Part shown: positions 7,939 through 16,618 of the stretch, in pieces | How positions within the stretch are numbered: position 1 is the first letter of the stretch | Layout of the letters: each line of letters begins with the position of its first letter | NCBI RefSeq assembly: GCF_026003995.1 | Contig: NZ_BPIG01000001.1 | Span: 62,001-126,000, forward strand | Direction: 5' to 3' | DNA from: Tepidiforma sp. | GTDB taxonomy: Bacteria; Chloroflexota; Dehalococcoidia; Tepidiformales; Tepidiformaceae | Length of the DNA: 64,000 nucleotides | The notes under the pieces: generated by a model | What the model saw: only the letters and a program-made list of their open reading frames with translations | The model's database searches: none | What the model was told of the DNA's origin: nothing | Position numbers and translations under genes: made by a program

Positions 7939-9609
7939 TCAGCCGGCCGGCGCGGAAGGGTCGAGCGGCCCCGCGAAGTCCCGGAGCAGCCGCTCCAGCA
8001 CCGCCTCGTCGACGCTCCCGGCCTCGGCCGCGCCGCGCTTCGAATAATCGAGCTGCTCCAGCACCGCCAGTTTCTGCTCCAGCACGCCCCAGACGACATC
8101 GTCCAGCGTCCCCGGCGCGGTGACGTAGTACACGTTCACCATCCGCTGCTGACCGATGCGGTACGCCCGGTCTTCGGCCTGCAGGTGGTTCGCCGGCACC
8201 CAGTCGAGGTCGTTGAAGAACACCTGCGTCGCCGCCGTGAGCGTGATGCCCGTCCCGGCCGCGAGGATGTTCCCCACGAACACCTTCACCGCCGGGTCCG
8301 ACTGGAACCGGTCGACCGCCTCCTGCCGCGCCGCCTGCGCCGTGTCGCCCGTCAGCCGCACGGCCGCATCCCCGAAATGGCGCTCCAGCGCATCGGCCAC
8401 CGCGTTGAAGCCGGTGAACACGATCGCCTTCTCGCCGCTCGCCACCGCATCCTCGACGAGCGCAGCCGTCAGCTTCGCCTTGTCCTTCGCGATGGCGTGC
8501 CGCAGCTTCGAGAACACCGGCAGCAGCTCGTTCCAGCGCACCCGGCCGCTGTTCGCCGCCGCCTGCTGCCGGGCCAGCGCGACGATCTCGTCGACCGTCG
8601 CCTGGTAGCGCGCCGGGTCCAGCTCCACCGGCACCGTCGTCCGCAGCTTCGGCGGCAGGTCGAGCACGTCCTCCTTCTTGCGCGCGAGGATCGTCCCCTC
8701 CGTCCGCGCCTTCAGCTCGTCCAGGTTCGAAGCGCCGCTGAAGTCCCAGCCGTACCCGTCCTTGAACCCGTCGCAGTACCGCTTGCCGAACTCGACGTAA
8801 TCATCGCCCAGCGGGTGCCCGACCGCCCGCAGCAGGTTGAACAGCTCGATCGGCCGGTTCATCACCGGCGTCCCGGTCAGCAGGTAGCGGTCCTCCACGT
8901 GGTCCAGCACGGCGAGCGCCGCCTTCGACCGCGCCGCCTCCGGGTTCTTGATGTAGTGCGCCTCATCGAGGATGACGCCGGCCCACCGGTGCTTCACCAG
9001 CTGCGGCTTCTTCCGCGCGAGGATGTCGTAGTTCACGATCGTCCACCGCGCGGGCACCACGTCGTCCGGCCCGTTGATGATGCGCACCTCCGCGCCGGGG
9101 TACACCCGCTCGATCTCCCGCCGCCAGTTCAGCTTCAGCGAAGCAGGGCAGACGACCAGCAGCTCGCCCTCCGGCCGCCGCTCCGCGAGGGCGATGATCG
9201 CCTGCCGCGTCTTCCCGAGGCCCATGTCGTCGGCCAGGATCGCCCCGCGCGAGGCCGCGAGGAACCGCACCCCCTCCCGCTGGTGCGGGAACAGCCCCGG
9301 GTAGCGCGAGGCCACGTCCTCCGCATCGACCACCCGCAGCGCGTGCAGCCCGGCCGCCTTCGCGAGATCGCCGGCATCCGCGCCCGCCGCGTCGAGCGCC
9401 CGGAACGCCTCCGCCGCATGCGCCAGCGGCACCGTCCACTGCCGCGTCTTCCAGTCGTACCGCTTCACCGGCAGGCTCCGCATCGCCTCGACCAGCGCCT
9501 GCACCTTCGGGATCTCGATGACCACGTTGTTGCCGCGCACCGCGGCATGGATCTTGACGCGCTCCGCCGCCTCGCCGGGCTGCGGCGCCGCATCGGCCGG
9601 TTCGACCAT
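7939..9609 (-). CDS. SNF2-family DNA-dependent ATPase/helicase (SMARCAL1-like, compact)
   Basis: The 556-residue protein carries both RecA-like lobes of a SWI/SNF2 translocase: Walker A DDMGLGKT (residues 127-134), DEAHYIKN (215-222), and C-terminal motifs ending in AYRIGQ. The N-terminal 95 residues, with VKRYDWKTRQWTVPL, resemble the HARP-like substrate-recognition part of SMARCAL1-type annealing helicases. The likely role is fork remodelling or DNA repair. The start at MVEPADAAPQ was chosen over the track's 35-residue extension because GAGGAGG lies just upstream. The stop is close to tRNA-Lys; upstream lie an inverted repeat and tRNA-Arg on the other strand. Confidence 0.87.
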   Translation of the reverse strand: MVEPADAAPQPGEAAERVKIHAAVRGNNVVIEIPKVQALVEAMRSLPVKRYDWKTRQWTVPLAHAAEAFRALDAAGADAGDLAKAAGLHALRVVDAEDVASRYPGLFPHQREGVRFLAASRGAILADDMGLGKTRQAIIALAERRPEGELLVVCPASLKLNWRREIERVYPGAEVRIINGPDDVVPARWTIVNYDILARKKPQLVKHRWAGVILDEAHYIKNPEAARSKAALAVLDHVEDRYLLTGTPVMNRPIELFNLLRAVGHPLGDDYVEFGKRYCDGFKDGYGWDFSGASNLDELKARTEGTILARKKEDVLDLPPKLRTTVPVELDPARYQATVDEIVALARQQAAANSGRVRWNELLPVFSKLRHAIAKDKAKLTAALVEDAVASGEKAIVFTGFNAVADALERHFGDAAVRLTGDTAQAARQEAVDRFQSDPAVKVFVGNILAAGTGITLTAATQVFFNDLDWVPANHLQAEDRAYRIGQQRMVNVYYVTAPGTLDDVVWGVLEQKLAVLEQLDYSKRGAAEAGSVDEAVLERLLRDFAGPLDPSAPAG

Positions 9610-9674
9610 GGGCAAACCTCCTCGTGCTCGACTTCGCGCGCCCTGCCAGCGCGCCGGCCGATCATGCGTCAGCG

Positions 9675-9695
9675 CCGCGACACCCGATGTCGCGG
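9675..9695. repeat. 8-bp inverted repeat upstream of the SNF2 gene
   Basis: CCGCGACA, a 5-nt spacer, then TGTCGCGG form a perfect inverted repeat 66 bp upstream of the SNF2 start and 59 bp upstream of tRNA-Arg. It could be an operator for the divergent promoters or a small RNA hairpin; no partner regulator is evident. Confidence 0.5.
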
Positions 9696-9714
9696 TGCGC
9701 GCCCGTTCCCGCAA

Positions 9715-9720
9715 TTGACA
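9715..9720 (+). promoter_or_regulatory. -35-like TTGACA upstream of tRNA-Arg
   Basis: A consensus TTGACA lies 33 bp before the tRNA-Arg 5' end, the right distance for a -35 element. The -10 region at normal spacing (TCCCAC or neighbours) is poor, so the call is tentative. Confidence 0.35.
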
Positions 9721-9753
9721 CCCGCGTGCGAAACTGGTCCCACAGCGGTTCGC

Positions 9754-9828
9754 GCCCCCGTAGCTCAGCGGATAGAGCAGTGGTTTCCTAAACCATGTGC
9801 GCAGGTTCGATTCCTGCCGGGGGTACCA
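9754..9828 (+). tRNA. tRNA-Arg (anticodon CCT)
   Basis: The cloverleaf has acceptor GCCCCCG/CGGGGGT, D-arm AGCTCAGCGGATAGAGC, anticodon loop TTCCTAA with CCT, and T-arm GGTTCGATTCC. The discriminator A is followed by an encoded CCA, unlike the nearby tRNA-Lys. The CCT anticodon reads the AGG codon, which is scarce in the genes of this window. Confidence 0.95.
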
Positions 9829-9886
9829 CTACCTCTCCTTCTGCCGGCCGCGCTACCATCCGCACCACCCGCCCGGAGGTGCTGCG

Positions 9887-10660
9887 GTGTCCTACCAGTA
9901 CATCCTCGTCGACCGCGAAGGCCCCTACGTCACCATCACGATGAACCGGCCCGAGCGCCGCAACGCGCTCTCTCTCGGCCACCTGCGCGAACTCCGCGAC
10001 GCCTTCCGCGACGTCGGGGACTCCGACGCCCTCGGCGTCATCCTCGCCGGCAACGGCCCCGTCTTCTCTGCCGGCCACGACTTCTCCGAGATGGCCGGCG
10101 CCGGCCTCAAAGAGATGCGCGAACTCCTCTGGACCTGCACCGACCTGATGGAGACGATGCAGCGCATCCCGCAGGTCGTCATCGCCCGCGTCCACGGCCT
10201 CGCCACCGCCGCCGGCTGCCAGCTCGTCGCCACCTGCGACCTCGCCGTCGCCTCCGAAGACGCGGCCTTCGCCACGCCCGGCGGCAAGGGCGGCTGGTTC
10301 TGCCACACCCCGCTCGTGGCGGTCAGCCGCAGCATCGCCCGCAAACACGCCCTCGAACTCGCGCTCACCGGCGACACGATCGACGCGCAGACCGCCCTCC
10401 AGTGGGGCCTCGTCAACCGCGTCGTCCCCGCCGAGCTGCTCGAATCCGCCACGCTCGATTTGCTCCAGCGCGCCACCCGCGGCTCAGCGTTTTCGAAGGG
10501 GGTCGGCAAGCTCGGCTTTTACACCCAGGTGGAGATGAGCCAGCACGACGCCTACGCCTACGCCGTCGAACTCATGGCCGCGGCCTCCCAGTCCGAAGAC
10601 GCGCAGGAGGGCATGCGCTCCTTCCTCGAAAAGCGCCCGCCCTCCTGGCGCAACGGCTGA
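9887..10660 (+). CDS. Enoyl-CoA hydratase/isomerase family protein (ECHDC3-like)
   Basis: The 257-residue crotonase-fold protein has the oxyanion-hole segment FSAGHDFSEM and the second-loop segment GLATAAGCQLVATCDLAVAS, followed by FATPGGKGGWFCHTP. These closely follow the ECHDC3 branch, where the canonical hydratase glutamates are not kept, so hydratase activity is uncertain. A GTG start at 9887 with GGAGG upstream was chosen over the longer ORF that begins inside tRNA-Arg. TACCAT at 9853 is a plausible -10. It may belong to acyl-CoA metabolism together with other crotonases and dehydrogenases in this window, but it stands alone between a tRNA and the respiratory island. Confidence 0.85.
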   Translation: MSYQYILVDREGPYVTITMNRPERRNALSLGHLRELRDAFRDVGDSDALGVILAGNGPVFSAGHDFSEMAGAGLKEMRELLWTCTDLMETMQRIPQVVIARVHGLATAAGCQLVATCDLAVASEDAAFATPGGKGGWFCHTPLVAVSRSIARKHALELALTGDTIDAQTALQWGLVNRVVPAELLESATLDLLQRATRGSAFSKGVGKLGFYTQVEMSQHDAYAYAVELMAAASQSEDAQEGMRSFLEKRPPSWRNG

Positions 10661-10676
10661 CCGCCCGGTAGCGCCT

Positions 10677-10690
10677 GTGACCTAAGTCAA
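10677..10690. promoter_or_regulatory. Crp/Fnr-type binding site upstream of the DUF2249 gene
   Basis: GTGAC-CTAA-GTCAA is a near-perfect palindrome of the Crp/Fnr kind. Its centre lies about 42 nt before the GTG start at 10726. If that transcript is leaderless (CACGATT lies at the -10 position), the site sits at the classic class II activation distance. A matching site precedes the narG/nxrA-like gene. Confidence 0.65.
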
Positions 10691-10725
10691 ATCTTCCGCT
10701 CGCCGGGAAGGGCACGATTGGGGCC

Positions 10726-10950
10726 GTGATGCAGCTCGTCATCGATAACCGCGGCCTCGAACCGCCCCAGCCGATGGTTCGCATCCTCCAGGCGCTCGCG
10801 GCCCTGCGCGAGGGCGACGAACTCGTCGCGCTCATGGACCGCGAGCCGCGCCTGCTCTACCGCGAACTCGAACGGCGCGGGTTCGCCTGGGAGTTCAGCG
10901 AAGCGGACGACGGCCCGCGCGTCCGCATCTGGCGGGGGCCTTCGGCGTGA
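10726..10950 (+). CDS. DUF2249 domain protein
   Basis: The 74-residue protein is a complete DUF2249 domain: it opens with LVIDNRGLEPPQPM and contains LREGDELVALMDREP and LYRELERRGF, the standard motifs of this small alpha/beta fold related to TusA-like proteins. DUF2249 genes commonly occur with denitrification and anaerobic-respiration genes; the biochemical role is not established. Starts GTG (10726) and ATG (10729) are adjacent. Its stop overlaps the start of the next membrane-protein gene (GTGA), so they form one operon, apparently under the upstream Crp/Fnr site. Confidence 0.85.
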   Translation: MMQLVIDNRGLEPPQPMVRILQALAALREGDELVALMDREPRLLYRELERRGFAWEFSEADDGPRVRIWRGPSA

Positions 10951-12272
10951 ACGGCATCGACCCTGGCGCCGTCCCGCCCGCCCGCGCGGTGGCGCCCTTC
11001 CTCGTGACGGCGCCTCTCGGCCTCGCTGTCGCCGGTATCGCCCTCCTCGGCGCTGGCCCCGGCACGCTCGATGGCCCCTCGACGCCCGCCTTCCTCGCCG
11101 CCGTCCACGGCGCAGTGCTCGGCTGGCTCACTCTCTCCATCATGGGCGCGACGCTGCAGCTCGTGCCATCGGTCCTGGGCGGCCGCGCCATCAGCGCCCG
11201 CGCGGCGCTCACCGCGTTCGTTCTCCACTCGGCTGGCGTCACGCTCATGGTGGCCGCCTTCGCCGGCTGGCGGCTGCCGCTGCTCGCGTCCGGCGCATCA
11301 CTCGCCTCCGCCGGCGTTGCGGTCTACCTCCTCACGGCCGCCCGCCCGCTGCTCACAGCTCGCGCGCGTGGCCCTGAGGTTCTCAGCCTCCGGCTCGCCC
11401 ACCTCCTCCTTGGCGCCGCCGTCGCTGCCGGGCTGACGCTGGCCCTGGCCCTCCGGTTCGGCTGGTTTGGCGTTACGCCGGGCCTCGTCGCCGCCCACGC
11501 CCACCTCGGCATCGTCGGCTGGCTCGCTATCGCCATCACTGGCGTCACGTACCGCCTCCTGCCGATGTTCGGCATCGTCCGCGGCACCGAACCCCGCTTC
11601 GCGAACGTTCTCCCCTGGGCGCTTGCCGCTGCCGCTGGCGCCGCATTCGTCGTCCTGGCGGTCGATCCTCCGCCCGCGGCACGGCTCGTCCTCGAAGGTG
11701 CGCTCGCTGGCCTCGGCCTGCTCTGGCTGAGCGACGCGCTTCGGCTCTACCATTCCCGACTCCGCCGGCGTTCCGACCTCTACAGCCGCGCCACGTTGCT
11801 GTCGTTCGCCTTCCTCGCAGCCGCCCTTCTCCTCGCACCCGCCGCAGCCGTCCTCCCGGCCGACGCCCGGCCCGTCGCCGGCCCCGCGCTCCAGGCTGCC
11901 TGCGGCTTCCTCCTCCTTCCCGGCTGGGCCGGCGCCACGCTCGTCGCGAACAGCTACAAAATCGTCCCCTTCATCGCCTGGTATCACCGCTACAGTGCCG
12001 TCGCCGGCACCCGCTGGACGCCCGGGACTGGCGACCTCTACTCCTCCCGCCTCGCCCACGCTGTCCTCGTCCTCGTGGCGGCCGCGACGGCGCTCGCCGC
12101 TGTCGCGGCCCTCGCCTCGAGCCTCCCGCTGCTCCGCCTCGCGGGAGCTGCCTTCGCCGCTGCCGGGGTCATCGCCTGCGCCACGCTCGCCGGCACGTTC
12201 ATTACCCGTCCGGAGCAGCGAAGCGCCGTGCCGTCACCGCCCGGAATGCCTGCCCCTGCGATCCGCCGCTAG
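10947..12272 (+). CDS. Heme-copper-oxidase-subunit-I-like integral membrane protein
   Basis: This 441-residue polytopic protein has about 12 hydrophobic segments. Histidines sit in motifs reminiscent of heme-copper oxidase or NO-reductase subunit I: HGAVLGWLTLSIMGATLQLVP and HAHLGIVGWLAIAITGVTYRLLPMF. The full set of oxidase ligands is not apparent, so a heme- or metal-binding relative is a safer call than an active oxidase. The GTG start overlaps the DUF2249 stop by 4 nt. Related proteins occur in denitrification gene clusters, and a role in handling nitrogen oxides is inferred from that and from the Crp/Fnr site upstream. It is convergent with the regulator gene, 6 bp away. Confidence 0.6.
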   Translation: MNGIDPGAVPPARAVAPFLVTAPLGLAVAGIALLGAGPGTLDGPSTPAFLAAVHGAVLGWLTLSIMGATLQLVPSVLGGRAISARAALTAFVLHSAGVTLMVAAFAGWRLPLLASGASLASAGVAVYLLTAARPLLTARARGPEVLSLRLAHLLLGAAVAAGLTLALALRFGWFGVTPGLVAAHAHLGIVGWLAIAITGVTYRLLPMFGIVRGTEPRFANVLPWALAAAAGAAFVVLAVDPPPAARLVLEGALAGLGLLWLSDALRLYHSRLRRRSDLYSRATLLSFAFLAAALLLAPAAAVLPADARPVAGPALQAACGFLLLPGWAGATLVANSYKIVPFIAWYHRYSAVAGTRWTPGTGDLYSSRLAHAVLVLVAAATALAAVAALASSLPLLRLAGAAFAAAGVIACATLAGTFITRPEQRSAVPSPPGMPAPAIRR

Positions 12273-12278
12273 CCGCCG

Positions 12279-12974
12279 TCACAGGTAGCGCCGCAGGCCC
12301 TCGAGGTCGCGAACCACGTACCGGTGGCGCTCGACGGCGATGACCCCTTCGTCTTCGAGCGCCCTTAGCGACCGTGCGACCACCTCCCGGACGCTCCCGA
12401 CGAGCGACGCCAGGTCCTGCCCGCTCAGCCGCCGCGCGATGACGACGCCCTCCGCCGTGAGCTGCCCCGTCTCCCGCGCTTCGGTGTACAGGTAGCGCGC
12501 CAGCCGCTGCTGCACCGTCTGCAGCGAGAGCTGCTCGACGAGTTCGTTGAACGCCCGCAGCCGCACCGCGAGGTGCCGCAGAAGCGCCCGCGCAACCGCC
12601 GGGTAGCGCTCGACCAGCACCTGCGCCACAGCCGCCGGCACGAGCACCACCACCGCTTCCTCCAGCGCCTCCACGCTCGCTGCATTCGGCCCGCCGTCGA
12701 AGACCGGCACCTCACCGAACGTCTCCCCGGGGCCGACGATCCTCAGCGTCTGCTCCCGCCCGTCGGGCGCCGTCCGGAAAAGCCGGAGCGTGCCCCGGCG
12801 GACGAGGTAGAAGCCAGCGCAAGGCTCACCTTCCGTCATCAGCCGGCCGCGCGGGGCGAGCCGCTGACACCGCAGGAGCGGAGCCACCGTCGCCGCCTCC
12901 GCCTCCGTCAGCGAGGCGAAATGGGGGATCGCCAGCACGTCCCGGGGCTCGACCTGCACGCGCACATTTTCCAC
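12279..12974 (-). CDS. Crp/Fnr family transcription regulator
   Basis: The 231-residue protein has an N-terminal cyclic-nucleotide-binding-like beta-roll (FYLVRRGTLRLF, GETFGEVPVFDG), a dimerisation helix and a C-terminal HTH_Crp with SGQDLASLVGSVREVVARSL. There is no N-terminal cysteine cluster, so it is not an Fe-S FNR; heme or another ligand is possible, as in DNR or NnrR. The GTG at 12974 (VENVRVQVEPRD) fits the family; the track's ATG at 13070 would add 32 unfamiliar residues. It is divergent from the molybdoenzyme operon, with the palindrome at 13088 between them. The likely targets are that operon and the DUF2249 unit, because both carry the same palindrome. Confidence 0.88.
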   Translation of the reverse strand: MENVRVQVEPRDVLAIPHFASLTEAEAATVAPLLRCQRLAPRGRLMTEGEPCAGFYLVRRGTLRLFRTAPDGREQTLRIVGPGETFGEVPVFDGGPNAASVEALEEAVVVLVPAAVAQVLVERYPAVARALLRHLAVRLRAFNELVEQLSLQTVQQRLARYLYTEARETGQLTAEGVVIARRLSGQDLASLVGSVREVVARSLRALEDEGVIAVERHRYVVRDLEGLRRYL

Positions 12975-13087
12975 CAACCGGAGTCCGGCCGCCGGACGGC
13001 TGTTGCTGCATCTATGGCTGTCATTTGCTTCCCCGATAGGTGCACGAAATCCGGTTCGTTGTGCCCTCAACCGCCTCGCCCCCGCCC

Positions 13088-13101
13088 GTGACGATTGTCA
13101 C
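13088..13101. promoter_or_regulatory. Crp/Fnr-type palindrome upstream of the narG/nxrA-like gene
   Basis: GTGAC-GATT-GTCAC is a perfect 5+5 palindrome. It lies 67 bp before the GTG start of the large subunit and 113 bp from the regulator start. A weak -10 (CAGGCT at 13125) would place the site near -42, matching class II activation. It could also give autoregulation of the regulator. Confidence 0.7.
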
Positions 13102-13168
13102 AGCCCGCGGCCTACCCCCGGGTGCAGGCTGAGGGCATCCGAACCATCCGCCCCGCAGGGAGGCGCCC

Positions 13169-16100
13169 GTGGACCGACGCCAGTTCTTCAAACTCACCAC
13201 CGGCCTCGCCGCCGCCGGAACTGCCGCCTACGCCGGCCACCGCTTCGCGTTTCTCCAGGCCGCGCCCGGCGTCGCCAACCCGCTCCAGTACTACCCCAAT
13301 CGCGGCTGGGAGCGGCTCTACCGCGACCAGTACGCCTACGACAGCTCCTTCACCTTCGTCTGCGCGCCGAACTGCACCCACAACTGCCGCCTGCGCGCCT
13401 TCGTCCGCAACGGCGTCGTCATCCGCACCGAACAGAACTACGACTGCCAGGACGTGGGCGACCCCTCCGGCAACTTCGCCACCGCCGCCTGGAACCCCCG
13501 CGGGTGCAACAAGGGCGCCACGCTCACCCGCCGCATCTACGGCCCCTACCGGCTGCGCAACCCCATGATTCGCAAAGGCTGGAAAGAGTGGGCCGATGCC
13601 GGCTTCCCCGCCCTCACCCCCGAGGCCCGCACCAAATACCGCTTCGACGCTCGCGGCCGCGACACCTTCGTTAACGTCTCCTGGGACGAGGCGTTCCGCT
13701 ACGCCGCCCGCGGCCTCGAAGCCGTCGCCCGCCGCTACTCCGGCGACGAAGGCAAGCGCATCCTCCTCGAGGAAGGCTACCAGCCCGAGATGGTTGAAGA
13801 GATGGGCGGCGCCGGCACCCGCACCTTCAAGATGCGCGGCGGCATGGGCCTCCTCGGCGTCCTCGGCAAATACGGCATGTACCGCATGTCCAACATGATG
13901 GCCCTCCTCGACGTCCACGTCCGCGGCGTTGCGCCCGAACAGGCTCGCGGCGGCCGCAATTGGTCCAACTACACCTGGCACGGCGACCAGGCCCCGGGCA
14001 CCCCCTTCGTCACCGGCCTCCAGAACGCCGACTGCGACTTCAACGATATGCGCAACGCCCGCCTCCACGTCGGCGTGGGAAAAAACCTCGTCGAAAACAA
14101 GATGGCTGACGCCCATTTCTTCATCGAACTCATGGAGCGCGGCGGCAAGATCGTCACCGTCACCCCCGAATACTCACCCCCAGCCACCAAGGCCGACTAC
14201 TGGATCCCCTGCCGCCCCGGTCTCGGTGATACCGCCATCTTCCTCGCCATCACCCGCATCCTCATGGAGCGGAACCTCTACGATGCCGACTTCGTCAAGC
14301 GCTTTACCGACCTGCCACTCCTCATCCGCACCGACACCCTCAAGCGGCTCGACCCGCGCGATGTCTTCCCCGGCTACCAGCCGGCTCTCGACCCCAACGG
14401 CCCCAGCTTCAAAATCCAGGGCCTCACGAAGGAGCAGTACGCGAAGCTTCACGACTACGTCGTCTACGACGCAAAGTCCCGCTCACTCCAGCCGCTGACC
14501 CGCGACGACGTCGGCGACCGCCTCGCCTCCAAAGGCATCGACCCCCAGCTCGACTACCGCGGCACGGTCCGCACGCTCGACGGCCGCGACGTGGAGGTGC
14601 TGACGCTCTGGGAGGCGTACAAACTCCACCTCCGCGACTACGACCTCGCTACCGCCGCCGAGATCTCTGGCGCCCCCGCTGAGCTCATCGAGCGCCTCGC
14701 CCTCGATATCGCCACCATCAAGCCGGTCGCCATCCACATCGGCGAAGGCATCAACCACTGGTTCCACGCCACGCTCCACAACCGCGCCGTCCACCTGCCG
14801 CTCATGCTCACCGGCAACGTCGGCAAGCCCGGCGCCGGCGTCTTCTCCTGGGCTGGCAACTACAAAGCTGCCCTCTTCCAGGGAACGCCGGAGAGCGGCC
14901 CCGGCTTCAAAGGCTGGATCGCCGAAGACCCGTTCGAGCCGAACCTCGACCCTGCCGCCCGCGGCAAAGACATCCACGCCCACGCCTACACGAAGGACGA
15001 AGAACCCGCCTTCTGGGACCACGGCGACCGCGCCCTCATCGTCGAGACCCCGAAATACGGCCGGAAAGTCTTCACCGGCAAAACCCACATGCCTACCCCG
15101 ACGAAGGTCATCTGGACGACCAACGTCAACCTCATCAATAACGCCAAATGGCTCTACATGGTCCTCTTCAACGTCCTGCCGAAGATCGACATGATCATCA
15201 CGCAGGACATCGAGATGACCCTGTCCTGCGAATACTCCGACTTCGTCCTTCCCGCCAACTCCTGGCTCGAAATGCAGCAGGTCGAGGTCACCGCCTCCTG
15301 CCAGAACCCGTTCCTCCAGATCTGGAAGGGCGGCATCCAGCCGATCTTCGATACGAAAGACGACATCGCCATCATGGCCGGCGTCGCGAAAGCCCTCGCC
15401 GACCTCACCGGCGACCGCCGGTTCGCCGATTACTGGAAGTTCGCCCTCGAAGGCCGCTCGGACATCTACCTCCAGCGCCTCCTCGATTCCTCCGGCACCA
15501 CCAGCGGCTACACGGTGCAGGACATCCTGTCCGGCAAGTACGGCGAGCCCGGCTCGGCGCTCATGCTCTTCCGCTCCTACCCCCGCGTCCCTTACTACGA
15601 ACAGGTGCACGACAGCGTCCCCTTCCACACCGATACGGGCCGGATGAACGCCTACTGCGACATCCCTGAGGCCATCGAATACGGCGAGAACTTCATCGTC
15701 CACCGCGAAGGCCCGGAGGCGACGCCCTACCTGCCGAATGTCATCGTCTCCTCCAATCCGCTCATCCGCCCGGAGGACTACGGCATCCCGCCCGATGACC
15801 TCGACCCGGAGCGCCGCACCATCCGCAACATCAAGCTCCCCTGGAGCCAGGTCAAACAGACGAAGAACCCGCTCTGGGAGCAGGGCTTCCGCTTCTACTT
15901 CCTTACGCCCAAGACTCGCCACACCGTCCACTCCTCCTGGTCGGTCACCGACTGGATGAACCTCTACGCCACCGACTTCACCGACCCCTACCGCACCGAT
16001 AAGCGCATGGCCAGCGTCGGCGACCAGCAGCTCCACATGAACCCCGACGACGCCCGTGAACTCGGCCTCGAAGAAGGCGACTACGTCTGGGTCGATGCCA

Positions 16101-16615
16101 ACCCCGCCGACCGGCCGTTCTTCGGCTGGACTGCCGACGACCCGCGCTACAAAGTCGCCCGCCTCATGCTCCGCGTGAAAATCAACCCCGCCTACCCGCG
16201 CGGCGTCACGATGACCAAGCACGGCGGCTTCGGCGCTACCGAGAAGACCGTTCTTGCCCACGAGACCCGTGCCGACGGCCGTGCCGTCTCCGCCGATACC
16301 GGCTACCAGTCCAACTTCCGCTACGGCTCCCACCAGAGCGTCACCCGCGACTGGTCCATGCCCATGCACATGACCGACACGCTCTTCCACAAGGCCAAAG
16401 TCGCCCAGGCGTTCATCTTCGGCGGTGAAGCCGACAACCACGCCGTCAACACCGTCCCCAAGGAAACCCTCGTCCGCATCACCAAAGCCGAAGACGGCGG
16501 CCTCAACGGCCAGGGCAAGTGGGCCGCCGGGCAGGACGGTCTCACCCCTGCCCGCCCGTCCCCGCTCATGGACCGCTACCTCGCCGGCAAACTCGTCACC
16601 GTCCGGAGGGCCTGA
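13169..16615 (+). CDS. Tat-exported molybdopterin oxidoreductase alpha subunit, NxrA / periplasmic NarG-like
   Basis: The 1148-residue product belongs to the type II DMSO reductase family. It begins DRRQFFKLTTGLAAAG, a twin-arginine signal, so the enzyme should act outside the cytoplasmic membrane, unlike classical NarG. The FS0 cluster ligands are C65, C69, C73 and C113; the first is Cys where E. coli NarG has His. The probable molybdenum ligand is D273 in YTWHGDQAPG. Length and motifs fit the Nitrospira/anammox NxrA and archaeal-type pNarG branch. It would reduce nitrate to nitrite or oxidise nitrite to nitrate; sequence alone does not fix the direction. The GTG start has GGGAGG upstream, and a Crp/Fnr palindrome lies in the promoter. 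Confidence 0.87.
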   Translation: MDRRQFFKLTTGLAAAGTAAYAGHRFAFLQAAPGVANPLQYYPNRGWERLYRDQYAYDSSFTFVCAPNCTHNCRLRAFVRNGVVIRTEQNYDCQDVGDPSGNFATAAWNPRGCNKGATLTRRIYGPYRLRNPMIRKGWKEWADAGFPALTPEARTKYRFDARGRDTFVNVSWDEAFRYAARGLEAVARRYSGDEGKRILLEEGYQPEMVEEMGGAGTRTFKMRGGMGLLGVLGKYGMYRMSNMMALLDVHVRGVAPEQARGGRNWSNYTWHGDQAPGTPFVTGLQNADCDFNDMRNARLHVGVGKNLVENKMADAHFFIELMERGGKIVTVTPEYSPPATKADYWIPCRPGLGDTAIFLAITRILMERNLYDADFVKRFTDLPLLIRTDTLKRLDPRDVFPGYQPALDPNGPSFKIQGLTKEQYAKLHDYVVYDAKSRSLQPLTRDDVGDRLASKGIDPQLDYRGTVRTLDGRDVEVLTLWEAYKLHLRDYDLATAAEISGAPAELIERLALDIATIKPVAIHIGEGINHWFHATLHNRAVHLPLMLTGNVGKPGAGVFSWAGNYKAALFQGTPESGPGFKGWIAEDPFEPNLDPAARGKDIHAHAYTKDEEPAFWDHGDRALIVETPKYGRKVFTGKTHMPTPTKVIWTTNVNLINNAKWLYMVLFNVLPKIDMIITQDIEMTLSCEYSDFVLPANSWLEMQQVEVTASCQNPFLQIWKGGIQPIFDTKDDIAIMAGVAKALADLTGDRRFADYWKFALEGRSDIYLQRLLDSSGTTSGYTVQDILSGKYGEPGSALMLFRSYPRVPYYEQVHDSVPFHTDTGRMNAYCDIPEAIEYGENFIVHREGPEATPYLPNVIVSSNPLIRPEDYGIPPDDLDPERRTIRNIKLPWSQVKQTKNPLWEQGFRFYFLTPKTRHTVHSSWSVTDWMNLYATDFTDPYRTDKRMASVGDQQLHMNPDDARELGLEEGDYVWVDANPADRPFFGWTADDPRYKVARLMLRVKINPAYPRGVTMTKHGGFGATEKTVLAHETRADGRAVSADTGYQSNFRYGSHQSVTRDWSMPMHMTDTLFHKAKVAQAFIFGGEADNHAVNTVPKETLVRITKAEDGGLNGQGKWAAGQDGLTPARPSPLMDRYLAGKLVTVRRA

Positions 16616-16618
16616 CCC

